NCBI RefSeq assembly: GCF_900096995.1
Contig: NZ_OANT01000013.1
Span: forward strand, 24,092 to 88,091
DNA: 64,000 nucleotides
DNA from: Acinetobacter puyangensis
Lineage (GTDB): Bacteria; Pseudomonadota; Gammaproteobacteria; Pseudomonadales; Moraxellaceae
Reading direction: 5' to 3'
Part shown: positions 26,485 through 36,119 of the stretch, one piece after another
How the letters are laid out: each line of letters starts with the position of its first letter
How positions within the stretch are numbered: the first letter of the stretch is position 1
The notes under the pieces: model-generated
What the model saw: the letters and a program-made list of their open reading frames with translations, nothing else
The model's database searches: none
Told to the model about the DNA's origin: nothing
Made by a program: the position numbers and the translations under genes

Positions 26485-27540
26485 ATGACGTCTGCTTGGT
26501 ATTTAAACCCTGCACAAACGCTTGATCTGACTAGTAAAGATCAGGCACAGCAACGCCAGTTACAGTTGACCAAACCAACCGGGGCTTTGGGCCAGCTGGA
26601 GCAGATGGCGATTGATCTGGCTGCGATGCAAGGCAAGGTGTGTCCGCTGATTGATCGGCCATGGATCACGATTTTTGCCGGGGATCATGGCATTATGCAG
26701 GAAAATATTTCTGCCTATCCACAAGTGGTTACACGACAAATGCTGCATAATTTTGCCACAGGTGGCGCATGTATCAGCGTGATTGCCCGGCAGTATCAGG
26801 CATATTTACAGGTGATCGATTGTGGTACTGCGGGTGCAGCCTATCAGGTCAATGGTGTAGAACAGCGTGGCATTGCACAGGGCACAGCAAACTTTCTCAA
26901 ACAGCCGGCTATGTCATTGGAACAGTCTCAATTGGCGATGGATTTGGGTAAGGACAGCGTAGAACAGGCACATGCCCAACAGTCAGATCTTTATATTGCA
27001 GGAGAAATGGGGATTGGTAATACCTGTTCTGCCTCGGCATTGGCCTGTTTATTGTTACAGGAAGATGCAGAAAAATTGACAGGTGTCGGCACAGGCATTG
27101 ATGATGCGACTTTGCAGCGTAAAAAACAGGTGATTCAAGAGGCCATAGCTCTATATCAGACGCAAGTACAGCATCAACCCGTGCATGCGTTATGCTGTGT
27201 CGGTGGCTTTGAAATTGCAGCGATGGTGGGCGCATATATTCGCTGTGCACAGCTTGGCTTACCCATGTTAATTGATGGTTTTATTTCTTCGGTGGCGGCA
27301 TTATGTGCTGTGCGGATTCTGCCACAAGCACATGACTGGATGTTGTTTAGTCATCAATCCGCCGAATATGGGCATCAGCGTATTTTACAGGAATTACAGG
27401 CCAAGCCTTTGTTACAACTGAATTTGCGTTTGGGTGAGGGCAGTGGTGCCGGTGCTGCGATTGGGATTATTCAACTGGCATGTGCATTACATCAACATAT
27501 GGCAACGTTTGCTGAAGCTGCGGTTGCCAATAAATCATGA
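26485..27540 (+). CDS. cobT: Nicotinate-nucleotide-dimethylbenzimidazole phosphoribosyltransferase
   Basis: CobT makes alpha-ribazole phosphate, the lower ligand of cobalamin. The 351-aa sequence has the family KPTGALGQLEQMA opening, IFAGDHGI, GEMGIGNTCSASAL and the C-terminal LRLGEGSGAGAAIGI with the catalytic glutamate. It overlaps cobC by 4 bp (ATGA). Confidence 0.95.
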   Translation: MTSAWYLNPAQTLDLTSKDQAQQRQLQLTKPTGALGQLEQMAIDLAAMQGKVCPLIDRPWITIFAGDHGIMQENISAYPQVVTRQMLHNFATGGACISVIARQYQAYLQVIDCGTAGAAYQVNGVEQRGIAQGTANFLKQPAMSLEQSQLAMDLGKDSVEQAHAQQSDLYIAGEMGIGNTCSASALACLLLQEDAEKLTGVGTGIDDATLQRKKQVIQEAIALYQTQVQHQPVHALCCVGGFEIAAMVGAYIRCAQLGLPMLIDGFISSVAALCAVRILPQAHDWMLFSHQSAEYGHQRILQELQAKPLLQLNLRLGEGSGAGAAIGIIQLACALHQHMATFAEAAVANKS

Positions 27541-28145
27541 TTGAACTGGATTTGCTGCGTCATGGCGAAACCGAACTAACGCAAGGGCAGACCTCGATAT
27601 TACGTGGGCAGCTTGATGATGCACTGACTGATGCTGGCTGGCAGCAGATGCAGCAGACTTTTGATCAGGCTTTTTTGAATATAGAATGGCAAAGTTTGAT
27701 TTCATCTCCATTACAACGCTGCGCCCGATTTGCACAAACGCAAGCACAGCAACATGATTTGCCTGTGTTACTGCTAGATAATTTAAAAGAGATGAATTTT
27801 GGTGATTGGGAGGGGCTATCTACTGCGGATTTATATCAGCATTTTCCCGATGATTTAGCCCGATTTTGGCAAACCCCAACACAGTTTAGCCCACCGAATG
27901 CAGAAAAAATTCAGGATTTTGCCTTGCGAATACAGACGGCATTACAAGACATTTATCGCCTTGCCCAGCAGTATAAATATAAAAAGGTCTGTGTGATTAC
28001 CCATGGCGGGGTGATTAAGTTGTGTTATTGTCTTGCACAACAACGCAGTTTAGATGATATTTTAACGCTTCCTGCATCATTGGCTACATTGCACCATTTC
28101 CGGCTAGATTTTCAAGCACAACAGTTCGTTCTGACATGTCATTAA
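27537..28145 (+). CDS. cobC: Alpha-ribazole phosphatase (histidine phosphatase family)
   Basis: The 202-aa protein has the RHG motif LLRHGETEL at residues 6-14 and the second histidine in ITHGGVIKL, as in phosphoglycerate-mutase-like phosphatases. Placement inside cobT-cobS points to alpha-ribazole-5'-phosphate phosphatase. It overlaps cobT by 4 bp and cobS by 10 bp. Confidence 0.88.
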   Translation: MIELDLLRHGETELTQGQTSILRGQLDDALTDAGWQQMQQTFDQAFLNIEWQSLISSPLQRCARFAQTQAQQHDLPVLLLDNLKEMNFGDWEGLSTADLYQHFPDDLARFWQTPTQFSPPNAEKIQDFALRIQTALQDIYRLAQQYKYKKVCVITHGGVIKLCYCLAQQRSLDDILTLPASLATLHHFRLDFQAQQFVLTCH

Positions 28146-28897
28146 ATTCTATGCTCATTACGCCATTTCTAATCGCACTGCAATTTTTAACCACGATTCC
28201 AGTGCGATTACAGACCATGCCATCGGCACAGCAAAATGCGCGGTCGATATTATTTTATCCTGTGATTGGCACCATGATCGGGGGGATTCTGTATGCGATG
28301 GCGTTTTATCTTTCGCCCTTGCCCTTGGTATTATTGAGTAATCTGATACTGGTCGCATGGATCTGGTTAACGGGTGGTTTGCATCTTGATGGCTTGGCAG
28401 ATAGTGCTGATGCTTGGGTAGGTGGCTTTGGTGATCGGGAGCGAACACTGGCGATCATGAAAGACCCTGCCTGCGGTCCAATTGGGGTGATCAGTATTGT
28501 TGTGCTCTGTATGCTGAAATGGTCGAGTCTGTATGTATTGTTACAGCAACAACAGTATTGGCTATTGATTTTTATACCCATGCTGGGGCGATTAAGTCCG
28601 CTATTTTTGTTTTTGACCACGCTTTATGTTCGTCAGCACGGTTTGGGCACACAGATGATGCAGTATTTGCCTAAAAAATTGTGTTTGCCGGTTTTTATTG
28701 TTTCTTTACTGCTTTTTATCTGGACTGGACAAACCCTCGCCTGTTTGCTGATCCTGATATTTCTACTGGCCTTATGCTATTTGCGACATAAAATGTGCCA
28801 GCGTATCGGTGGCATGACAGGGGATACCATCGGCGCCAGTGTTGAACTGATTGAAATGCTCATGCTGCTGAGTGCTGTGTTCTTGTTCTATATATAA
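28136..28897 (+). CDS. cobS: Adenosylcobinamide-GDP ribazoletransferase (cobalamin synthase)
   Basis: CobS joins adenosylcobinamide-GDP and alpha-ribazole in the inner membrane. The 253-aa protein has several membrane segments and the signature GLHLDGLADSADAWVGG (about residues 81-97), plus GPIGVISIV and IGGMTGDTIGAS. It ends the salvage cluster; no de novo corrin genes are visible, so the cell probably salvages cobinamide or needs only this part. Confidence 0.94.
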   Translation: MSLNSMLITPFLIALQFLTTIPVRLQTMPSAQQNARSILFYPVIGTMIGGILYAMAFYLSPLPLVLLSNLILVAWIWLTGGLHLDGLADSADAWVGGFGDRERTLAIMKDPACGPIGVISIVVLCMLKWSSLYVLLQQQQYWLLIFIPMLGRLSPLFLFLTTLYVRQHGLGTQMMQYLPKKLCLPVFIVSLLLFIWTGQTLACLLILIFLLALCYLRHKMCQRIGGMTGDTIGASVELIEMLMLLSAVFLFYI

Positions 28898-28993
28898 AAA
28901 TGACCACCAAAAACATAGATAGAAGCGCGTTAAATACAGCATTGGTTATGCCAAGAACACTACAATGAAAATATATTCTGTATCGCTGTTACA

Positions 28994-30220
28994 ATGATGT
29001 CAGAAATCATGAATGATTCAGGTTGTAATTTACCCGAAGAAGACACTACAATTTTTAAATTCCTCTCTCCTCAATCAATAGCGACGTTATCAGCCAGCAT
29101 GAAAATCAACTCTGTGTATAAGACATTAGGCGAGCAATTACATATTAATGAAGTAGAAATTCGGCAACGTAAAGTATTGCTGGGTTTTGATTTTGATGAT
29201 GAAAAGTTACTGGAAAAGTCATTGATATGGATTGTAGATGACATTGCGACCATTATCGAAAGATTTTATGACAAACAAATAGAAATTGATGAAGTTGCCT
29301 TGATTATTGGCGATGCTGATACGCTTGGGCGATTAAAAAATACCATGCAGGGCTATGTGCGCGAACTTTTTTCCGGTAGTTATGAGCTGGAATATACCAA
29401 TAGCCGCTTACGGATAGGACTGATTCATAAGCGCATTGGCGTATCACCCAAATATTATCTTTCCGCTTTACTGTCGTTAAAACAAAATATTTTTGCCATA
29501 TTGGAGCAGAATGTTGCTGATGCTGCACAATGCGAAAAAATTAAAGCATCTTTGGACAAATTATTAATGCTGGATTCCCAACTGGTATTTGATGCCTATT
29601 TCCGCAGTATGTTGCTGGAAGTTGAAGTCGCTCGAGACCGCGCGGAAAAAAATGAAGCACAACTGGAAACCATTGTGGCTGATCGTACCCAGAAACTAGA
29701 GGAACTGGCACGTAAGGATGCATTGACCGGACTTTGGAATCGTCGGCATTTTATTGAAGAACTGTTTTGTGAAATTGTTCGTTCCAAACGCCAATCCTTA
29801 CATTTAAGTGTCTTGTATATTGATCTTGATGGTTTTAAACAACTGAATGATTCACAAGGTCATCTGGTCGGTGATGATGCGCTATGTAATTTTGGGCAGG
29901 AATTGACAGGGCTATGCCGCAATTATGATACTGTTGCTCGCATGGGCGGCGATGAGTTTGTGATTTTATTGCCGGGGCTGGATAGTCAGCAAGCAACTGA
30001 GGTGGCAAAACGGATTTTGGTATGGGATAAAAAGCAGCATTATGATATTTCCATGAGCATCGGCATTGCGACTACCGGACTGGAATATTGGGTGGAAACA
30101 CCGGAAGAATTACTGGCGCTGGCCGATGCCGCCATGTATTTGGCCAAGCATAATGGTGGTTCACGCTATATTGTCGCCAATACGGTTCAGCCTGAAGTCA
30201 ACGAAAAAGAGCAGGTTTAG
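28994..30220 (+). CDS. Globin-coupled sensor diguanylate cyclase
   Basis: The 408-aa cytoplasmic protein has an N-terminal globin-coupled sensor domain (about residues 15-175), with a plausible proximal histidine in RIGLIHKRIGV and the ISPKYYL-like GVSPKYYLSALLSL helix. A coiled linker (about 205-235) and a complete GGDEF domain (about 238-400) follow, with DALTGLWNRRHF, YIDLDGFKQLND and an intact RMGGDEFVILL. It should make c-di-GMP in response to oxygen or another haem ligand. E. coli DosC has the same layout. PgaC/PgaD in this window are a known class of c-di-GMP target. Confidence 0.87.
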   Translation: MMSEIMNDSGCNLPEEDTTIFKFLSPQSIATLSASMKINSVYKTLGEQLHINEVEIRQRKVLLGFDFDDEKLLEKSLIWIVDDIATIIERFYDKQIEIDEVALIIGDADTLGRLKNTMQGYVRELFSGSYELEYTNSRLRIGLIHKRIGVSPKYYLSALLSLKQNIFAILEQNVADAAQCEKIKASLDKLLMLDSQLVFDAYFRSMLLEVEVARDRAEKNEAQLETIVADRTQKLEELARKDALTGLWNRRHFIEELFCEIVRSKRQSLHLSVLYIDLDGFKQLNDSQGHLVGDDALCNFGQELTGLCRNYDTVARMGGDEFVILLPGLDSQQATEVAKRILVWDKKQHYDISMSIGIATTGLEYWVETPEELLALADAAMYLAKHNGGSRYIVANTVQPEVNEKEQV

Positions 30221-30329
30221 TGCTAGGGTAAAGGCCATCAATTTTGAATGATGGTCTAATACCTTTGCTCGATAGAGAATGATATGTTACGGATTTTAGC
30301 CATTATTTTTTTATGGCTATTTATTGACT

Positions 30330-30950
30330 TTATATGTTGAGAATAATTTTAACTGCTAATAAGAATAAGACGGTTCCCATCAAATATCGTTGAATTTTAG
30401 AGAAAAATTGATTTTTCGCTAAAAATATAGAAATGGTGCCAGCAAAGAAAACAATAAGCGCATTAATCATTACACTGATCAGAATTTGAAGACTGCCTAA
30501 AATAATGGATTGATAAAAAATACTTCCTGTTGTATCAATAAATTGTGGCAATAATGATAAGTACATTATGGCTATTTTAGGATTTAATAAATTTGTTAGA
30601 AACCCCATACTAAAAAGTTTTAAATTTGAATCATGAGGTAAATTTTTGACTTCAAATGGAGAGTTACCACTAGGTTTCACAGCGCCCCAGGCTAACCAAA
30701 GTAAATACATAGCACCGAGAATTCTAATCAAGTCATAAACATGAGGTGTATTAAATAATATTGCAGTAATACCGAGTGCTGCAAGCAACATATAGAATAA
30801 GAACCCAAGCCCAACACCAATTAACGAAATAAAACCGGCTTTTTTACCCTGACATATAGATCTGGAGATTAAATAGATCATATTAGGACCTGGCGTTAAA
30901 ACCATCATGAGTGCTACAAATGAAAAACCTAGAATATTTTCAATATTCAT
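30330..30950 (-). CDS. LysE/RhtB family amino-acid exporter
   Basis: The 206-aa membrane protein has six predicted helices and the family N-terminal motif VLTPGPNMIYLISRS (about residues 18-32). It exports amino acids or related metabolites; the substrate is not predictable. It is monocistronic with its own leader. It is more AT-rich than its neighbours, but there is no repeat to show recent transfer. Confidence 0.88.
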   Translation of the reverse strand: MNIENILGFSFVALMMVLTPGPNMIYLISRSICQGKKAGFISLIGVGLGFLFYMLLAALGITAILFNTPHVYDLIRILGAMYLLWLAWGAVKPSGNSPFEVKNLPHDSNLKLFSMGFLTNLLNPKIAIMYLSLLPQFIDTTGSIFYQSIILGSLQILISVMINALIVFFAGTISIFLAKNQFFSKIQRYLMGTVLFLLAVKIILNI

Positions 30951-31001
30951 TATAATTTGGCACCTATATGTATTAACGATTTAAAATAGCATGTAATCTC
31001 T

Positions 31002-31520
31002 TTAGGAGATAATAAGATAGTCATTTTTAAAATGATTGGCCGAGTAGTTTGCCTGTTGTAAATGGATATAGTGCTGATCAATCAGGCGTAGTTCAAGGCA
31101 ATCATCAATATCGACTACAGCATCGGTATGTGGCTTTTGCCAGCGTTGATTGAATTGTAATTTACCTTGTTGTTTTGCATCAGCGGCATTTTTGCCTGCC
31201 ACAACAAAATAGTCATGGGCTTCACCAAATTGTGTGGCAATGTAGCCACCCAGATTGATCAGATAAAGTTTTAGCGCCAGATGTGTTGGCGGGGTATCCT
31301 GATTCACCACCTGATAAGGCAATCCTTGATACATCACACCATGGATCTGCATCCATGCATCAATATGCAGGCCTTTTTGTTGTCCAAACCATCTGGATTT
31401 GAGCGTTGTATATGCATTGCAGAGTTGATCGGTAATGACAGGCACAATGTCATGCACTTCAATATTTGCCTGTGGATGTTTTCCGCCCAGTAAAACCACA
31501 TAAAGCTGTAATGGAGACAT
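31002..31520 (-). CDS. DUF1543 domain protein
   Basis: The 172-aa protein starts SPLQLYVVLLGGKHP and contains EVHDIVPVITDQL and VHDYFVVAG-like HDYFVVAGKNAADAK, which I recognise as DUF1543 blocks. It has no signal peptide or membrane segment. The frame runs 13 codons further upstream, but the ATG at 31520 has an AGGAAA before it. Function unknown. It is separated from uraA by about 60 bp on the upstream side. Confidence 0.65.
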   Translation of the reverse strand: MSPLQLYVVLLGGKHPQANIEVHDIVPVITDQLCNAYTTLKSRWFGQQKGLHIDAWMQIHGVMYQGLPYQVVNQDTPPTHLALKLYLINLGGYIATQFGEAHDYFVVAGKNAADAKQQGKLQFNQRWQKPHTDAVVDIDDCLELRLIDQHYIHLQQANYSANHFKNDYLIIS

Positions 31521-31618
31521 AAGGTTTCCTGAATAAGAAATCGTCTTGAACAGGTTCAAGGCATTATTTCACATGTCGCTTTGAACTCAGTGCAAGACGA
31601 CGTTGGTGTGGCGTGAGC

Positions 31619-32920
31619 TTAGGATTCGCTTGGATCTTTTAGACTAAACAACCAGTTCAGTAAGATCGCCGCAAAAGTCGCTGTACCGATACCGCCCAGA
31701 TTAAAACTTCCGATGAGTAATTCGAAATTACCGGCACCGAGAATAATGGTCACCGCTGCTACCACCAGATTTTTATTTTTGGAAAAATCAACCCGATTTT
31801 CAATCCAGATTTTTGCACCGGCAATGGTAATTAAACCAAATACGATAATTGAGGCGCCGGTTAAAATGGCACTCGGAATGGTACTGATAATGGCACCGAA
31901 TTTAGGCGATAAGCCCAGAAAAATAGCAAATACACCAGCGACAATAAAAATAATGGTAGAGTAGACTCGGGTAATTGCCATCACTCCGATATTTTCACCA
32001 TACGTGGTCATACCCGGACCACCCACTGCACCGGATAGAGAGGTTGCCACACCATCAGCAAAAAAGGCTTTCCCCATTTGTGGGGTCAGGTTTTCACCAG
32101 TCATGGCACCTACCGCCTTAATATGACCGAGATTTTCCGCCACCAGAATCAATGCCACAGGAGCGATGATCAGCATGGCTTTATAATCAAATGTCGGTGC
32201 ATGAAAGGTGGGCAAACCAAACCAATTGGCCTGTGCAATCACGGAAAAATCGATGGGTTTACCCAATCCCAGACCATTGGCCACGATGATATACAGCACA
32301 TAAGATAGGATTAACCCGACCAGTAATAGCAGGCGTTGTATCAGACCTTTGGTAAAGACGGCAATACTGCCCATACACAACACGGTGAGTAGTGCCATCC
32401 ACATATCAAACGGATTGCCGGCAACACTTTTTACCGTCACAGGTGCAAGGTTTAAGCCGATGATCATCACCACTGCACCGGTGACCACTGGTGGCATTAA
32501 TTTCTCGATCCAGCGTGTTCCCACGACCATCACAATGATGCCAATAATCGCATACAGTACCCCACAGGCGACAATCCCGCCAAGGGCAAGTGATAAATTC
32601 GGATTGGCACCTGAACCTGTGACATGACCCGTTGCCGCAGCCACCACCCCGATAAAGGCAAAACTTGAACCCAGATAACTGGGCACACGTCCACCCGTCA
32701 TCAAAAAGAATAAAATGGTACAGATCCCTGAGAGTAAAATCGCCAGATTTGGATCAAATCCCATCAGTAAAGGGGCAAGCACAGTGGCACCAAACATGGC
32801 AAAAGCATGTTGAATCCCAAGCACAATACTTTGTCCTGCGGGTAAATATTCATTGGTGGCAACGGGGCGTACGTCGATATTGCCCTGATACGGTCGCCAT
32901 TTTGGGAACCATGCAGACAT
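31619..32920 (-). CDS. uraA: Uracil permease (NCS2 family)
   Basis: The 433-aa transporter has about 14 membrane segments and the NCS2 signature region with the conserved glutamate and glutamine (LVAENLGHIKAVGAMTGENL; GGPGMTTYGENIGVMAITRV). UraA imports uracil with protons. The sequence is close to the UraA branch rather than the xanthine branch, but substrate is inferred. The GVP-type start MSAWFPKWRPYQGN is intact. It lies upstream of DUF1543 on the same strand. Confidence 0.87.
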   Translation of the reverse strand: MSAWFPKWRPYQGNIDVRPVATNEYLPAGQSIVLGIQHAFAMFGATVLAPLLMGFDPNLAILLSGICTILFFLMTGGRVPSYLGSSFAFIGVVAAATGHVTGSGANPNLSLALGGIVACGVLYAIIGIIVMVVGTRWIEKLMPPVVTGAVVMIIGLNLAPVTVKSVAGNPFDMWMALLTVLCMGSIAVFTKGLIQRLLLLVGLILSYVLYIIVANGLGLGKPIDFSVIAQANWFGLPTFHAPTFDYKAMLIIAPVALILVAENLGHIKAVGAMTGENLTPQMGKAFFADGVATSLSGAVGGPGMTTYGENIGVMAITRVYSTIIFIVAGVFAIFLGLSPKFGAIISTIPSAILTGASIIVFGLITIAGAKIWIENRVDFSKNKNLVVAAVTIILGAGNFELLIGSFNLGGIGTATFAAILLNWLFSLKDPSES

Positions 32921-33002
32921 AAAATTTTCTCTTTCGGTTGATGGTGGCTATGATAGCGATTGTTGCATCGCAATGGCAGTGTTTGTCAGACAACCAAGCA
33001 AG

Positions 33003-33033
33003 AAAAACGCCACTTCATCAAGAAATGGCGTTT
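33003..33033 (-). terminator. Terminator after ppc
   Basis: An 8-bp stem (aaacgcca / tggcgttt, 33005-33012 with 33026-33033) with a T-run when read on the minus strand. It closes the ppc transcript. Confidence 0.7.
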
Positions 33034-33064
33034 AATCCGACAGCAGGTATTGATGAATGTATGT

Positions 33065-35755
33065 TTAACCGGTATTACGCAAACCAGCGGCAATCCCGGC
33101 AATAGTTACCATCAGGGCATGGTCTACCGGTGTTTGTGTTTGGCCCTGTTCGATGTATTGACGGCGACGACGCATCAGCTCTGCCTGTAACAGATGTAAG
33201 GGCAGTAGATAGGTTTTACGTACCCGCATGGATTGATCCAGCACTTCATTTTCACTCAGTAATTCCGATTGAGTTTTTAGCTGCAACAGGGTTTCGATGG
33301 CGTTATTGAGTCGTTGTCGCAGGTTTTCTCCCAGTTCAATCAGGGCAGGGTCCTGGGTTAAATGGCTTTCATAGTATTGTGCAATACCACGGTCGGCTTT
33401 GGATAACACCATTTCCAACATATCAATCAGGGTTTGGAAATAAGGCCATTCCTCTAGCATCTGCATCAATGTATCTTTTTGCTGATGATTAAGCGCACTT
33501 TGCAAGGCGGCACCGGTACCTAACCATGCTGGCAACATCAGGCGAATCTGGGTCCAGGCAAAGACCCATGGAATGGCACGTAAAGATTCGATGCCGCCAC
33601 TGACTTTACGTTTGGCCGGACGTGAACCGAGGGGCAACATCTGTAATTCCAGTTCCGGTGTAACGGTACGCAAATAACGCACAAATTCCGGATGCTCACG
33701 TACTGTCTGGCGATAAATCTGCACCGATTCCGCTGTCATCTTGTCCATCAACTCACGCCAAGTTTGCTGTGGTTTTGGTGGTGGTAACAGGGTAGCCTGT
33801 AAGGTTGCCGCACAATAAATTTCCAGATTTTGAATCGCAATATCTTCCAGACCAAATTTAAAACGAATCATTTCCCCTTGTTCGGTGACACGAATCGAGC
33901 CCTGAATCGAACCGGGCGGCTGCGCATACAAAGCCTGATGGGTCGGCGCACCGCCACGACTGATTGAGCCACCACGACCATGGAACAGGGTTAATTTGAT
34001 CTGATGTTTTTGTGCGACTTCAGTGAGTTGTTCCTGTGCCCGATATTGTGCCCAGTTGGCAGACATAAAGCCGGCATCCTTGGCAGAATCCGAGTAGCCG
34101 ATCATCACTTCATGTTTGCCATTGATATGTTGTTTATACCACGGCATATTCAGCAACTGATCAATGGTTTCGGCAGCATGATCCAAATCATCGAGGGTTT
34201 CAAACAGGGGGACTACACGTAAAGGATTGGCAACGCCCGCTTCTTTTTGCAATAACATCACAGCCAGTACATCACTTGGAAATTCGGCCATGGAAATGAT
34301 ATAGGCACCGAGCGAGTCACTGGGTTGCGCTGCAATCATGCGCATGGTTGCCAGTACTTCCTGCACATCAGGATTGGATAGGGCATCCTGTGCATTAAGT
34401 GTTGGGTGATAGGGCAATAACGGACGTTTATTGGCAAGTTCCTGAATCAGCCAGGTTTGTTTACTTTGTTCACTCCAGGTTGAAAATTCACCCAGTCCCA
34501 GATAGGCAGTAATGGCACTGATCGCTTGACGATGACGGGTCGATTCTTGACGAATATCCAGTTTTACCAATTCGATGCCAAAACAAGTGACACGACGAAT
34601 TACATCGAGCAGGTGACCATCGGCAATGTCCTGTAATTTACAGGAAGAAAGTGAGTGATAACAGTCTAGTAAGGGTTCTAGTAATTCCTGCGTCGAATGA
34701 ATCACACCTGTCGCATCAAGGTTACTTTGTCCGCGAATCTTGCCATCCAGCCAGCGTAAGGTCAGTTGTAAACGATCTCTTAAGTCACGCAACCGTTCGC
34801 GATAGGGTTCGGCATGATGATGCACCGCCTCGGCAAGTTCGGGGGTGCATTGTTGCATGGATAATTCCCAACGCAAGCTGGCAATGTCTTTTAAAAATAA
34901 ATCGGCGGCTTTCCAGCGAGAGAGTAATAATACTTCTTGGGTAATGTCATGGGTAACGTTGGGATTACCATCACGGTCTCCACCCATCCATGATGCAAAG
35001 CGTATCGGTGCACAATCCAGTGGCAAACGCTGTCCACACTGTTGTTGTACTAGATCATCAAGTTCCCGTAAAAACCGTGGCACAGCCTGCCACAAGGTTT
35101 GCTCAATGGTGGTAAAACCCCATTTGGCTTCATCAATCGGTGTGGGGCGTTTTTGCCGGATTTCATCGGTTTGCCATGCAGCGGTGATTTCCTGTTTTAA
35201 TTGTGCGATCAGGCTGGCATGTTCAACTGGTGTGAGTTTGCGTTGATCCAGATCGGCCAGACAACGGCTGATATCATCATATTTTTGAATTAAGGTACGG
35301 CGGCTGACTTCGGTGGGATGCGCAGTTAATACCAACTCAATATGCAGTTCACGCACGGCATCATAGAGAGTTTGACCATCAACCTGCTTATCCTGAAATA
35401 GCTGGAATAAATGCTGGAGTGAATTGCTTGGGTTCAGTTTCTTTTGCGGATGGAACTGATTATGGCGCCGCATTCTTACCCCATGATATTGCTCGGCAAT
35501 ATTGGCAAAATTGAGAAAATGGGTAAATGCACGGGTCAGCGGTAAAGTATCCTGATCCTGAAGTTTTTGTAAAATATCGGCAAGGTGCTGTTCTGCTTGT
35601 GCATCACCATCACGTGCGCCTTTGGCATATTTACGAATCTGTTCAACCTGATCGAAAAGTTCCTGTCCGACCTGTTGTTTTAAGGTATCACCAAGGAAGT
35701 TACCCAATAATCGAACATCTTCACGCAAGGCTGCGTCAATTTCAATGAGTGCCAT
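33065..35755 (-). CDS. ppc: Phosphoenolpyruvate carboxylase
   Basis: PEPC carboxylates phosphoenolpyruvate to oxaloacetate to refill the TCA cycle. The 896-aa protein has the catalytic histidine block LVLTAHPTEVSRRTL (about residue 150), the GYSDSAKDAG motif, FHGRGGSISRGG and the C-terminal RNTG end. Length is normal for the bacterial enzyme. It is monocistronic, with the ATG preceded by a purine-rich GGGAG-like site on the minus strand. Confidence 0.97.
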   Translation of the reverse strand: MALIEIDAALREDVRLLGNFLGDTLKQQVGQELFDQVEQIRKYAKGARDGDAQAEQHLADILQKLQDQDTLPLTRAFTHFLNFANIAEQYHGVRMRRHNQFHPQKKLNPSNSLQHLFQLFQDKQVDGQTLYDAVRELHIELVLTAHPTEVSRRTLIQKYDDISRCLADLDQRKLTPVEHASLIAQLKQEITAAWQTDEIRQKRPTPIDEAKWGFTTIEQTLWQAVPRFLRELDDLVQQQCGQRLPLDCAPIRFASWMGGDRDGNPNVTHDITQEVLLLSRWKAADLFLKDIASLRWELSMQQCTPELAEAVHHHAEPYRERLRDLRDRLQLTLRWLDGKIRGQSNLDATGVIHSTQELLEPLLDCYHSLSSCKLQDIADGHLLDVIRRVTCFGIELVKLDIRQESTRHRQAISAITAYLGLGEFSTWSEQSKQTWLIQELANKRPLLPYHPTLNAQDALSNPDVQEVLATMRMIAAQPSDSLGAYIISMAEFPSDVLAVMLLQKEAGVANPLRVVPLFETLDDLDHAAETIDQLLNMPWYKQHINGKHEVMIGYSDSAKDAGFMSANWAQYRAQEQLTEVAQKHQIKLTLFHGRGGSISRGGAPTHQALYAQPPGSIQGSIRVTEQGEMIRFKFGLEDIAIQNLEIYCAATLQATLLPPPKPQQTWRELMDKMTAESVQIYRQTVREHPEFVRYLRTVTPELELQMLPLGSRPAKRKVSGGIESLRAIPWVFAWTQIRLMLPAWLGTGAALQSALNHQQKDTLMQMLEEWPYFQTLIDMLEMVLSKADRGIAQYYESHLTQDPALIELGENLRQRLNNAIETLLQLKTQSELLSENEVLDQSMRVRKTYLLPLHLLQAELMRRRRQYIEQGQTQTPVDHALMVTIAGIAAGLRNTG

Positions 35756-35960
35756 TCTATTTTTTTCTCCCTGGTTTGTCGTATTTTCAGTTGATACCGA
35801 TTCAGTTTATACCGAAAAAAACGGGAAAAACAAAAGATTAGTCAAAAGAATAATGACTTTTTAACAAATTAAGGAATATTTACGTCAATCTCAATTTTAA
35901 TTCATGATTAGTTGATTAATAAATGATCTAAAATTGTAAATTTTACACAAATATTGCTCG

Positions 35961-36048
35961 TCTCACCGCCTTTGGCGGTTCGGCGAGTAGGTGAGAGACA
36001 CTGCATCGCAAGTAGCTACAATTTTGGTTGCTGTAGGCAACCAAAATT
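35961..36048. repeat. Double-hairpin intergenic repeat
   Basis: Two hairpins lie in the 364-bp gap between ppc and the tetR gene. The first has an outer tctcacc/ggtgaga stem (35961-35967/35990-35996) enclosing ccgcc/ggcgg. The second is a perfect 12-bp stem (36020-36031 with 36037-36048) with a five-base loop and only a short T stretch. The composition is GC-richer than the surroundings, as in REP-like intergenic repeats. It may also weaken transcription leaving tetR. No ORF is seen in the rest of 35756-36119. Confidence 0.5.
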
Positions 36049-36119
36049 TAAAAAACATAATATTATTAGTATCTTAGTGAAAATTGATATTCTTAAATAA
36101 GTTAAGATTGGCGTAATAT

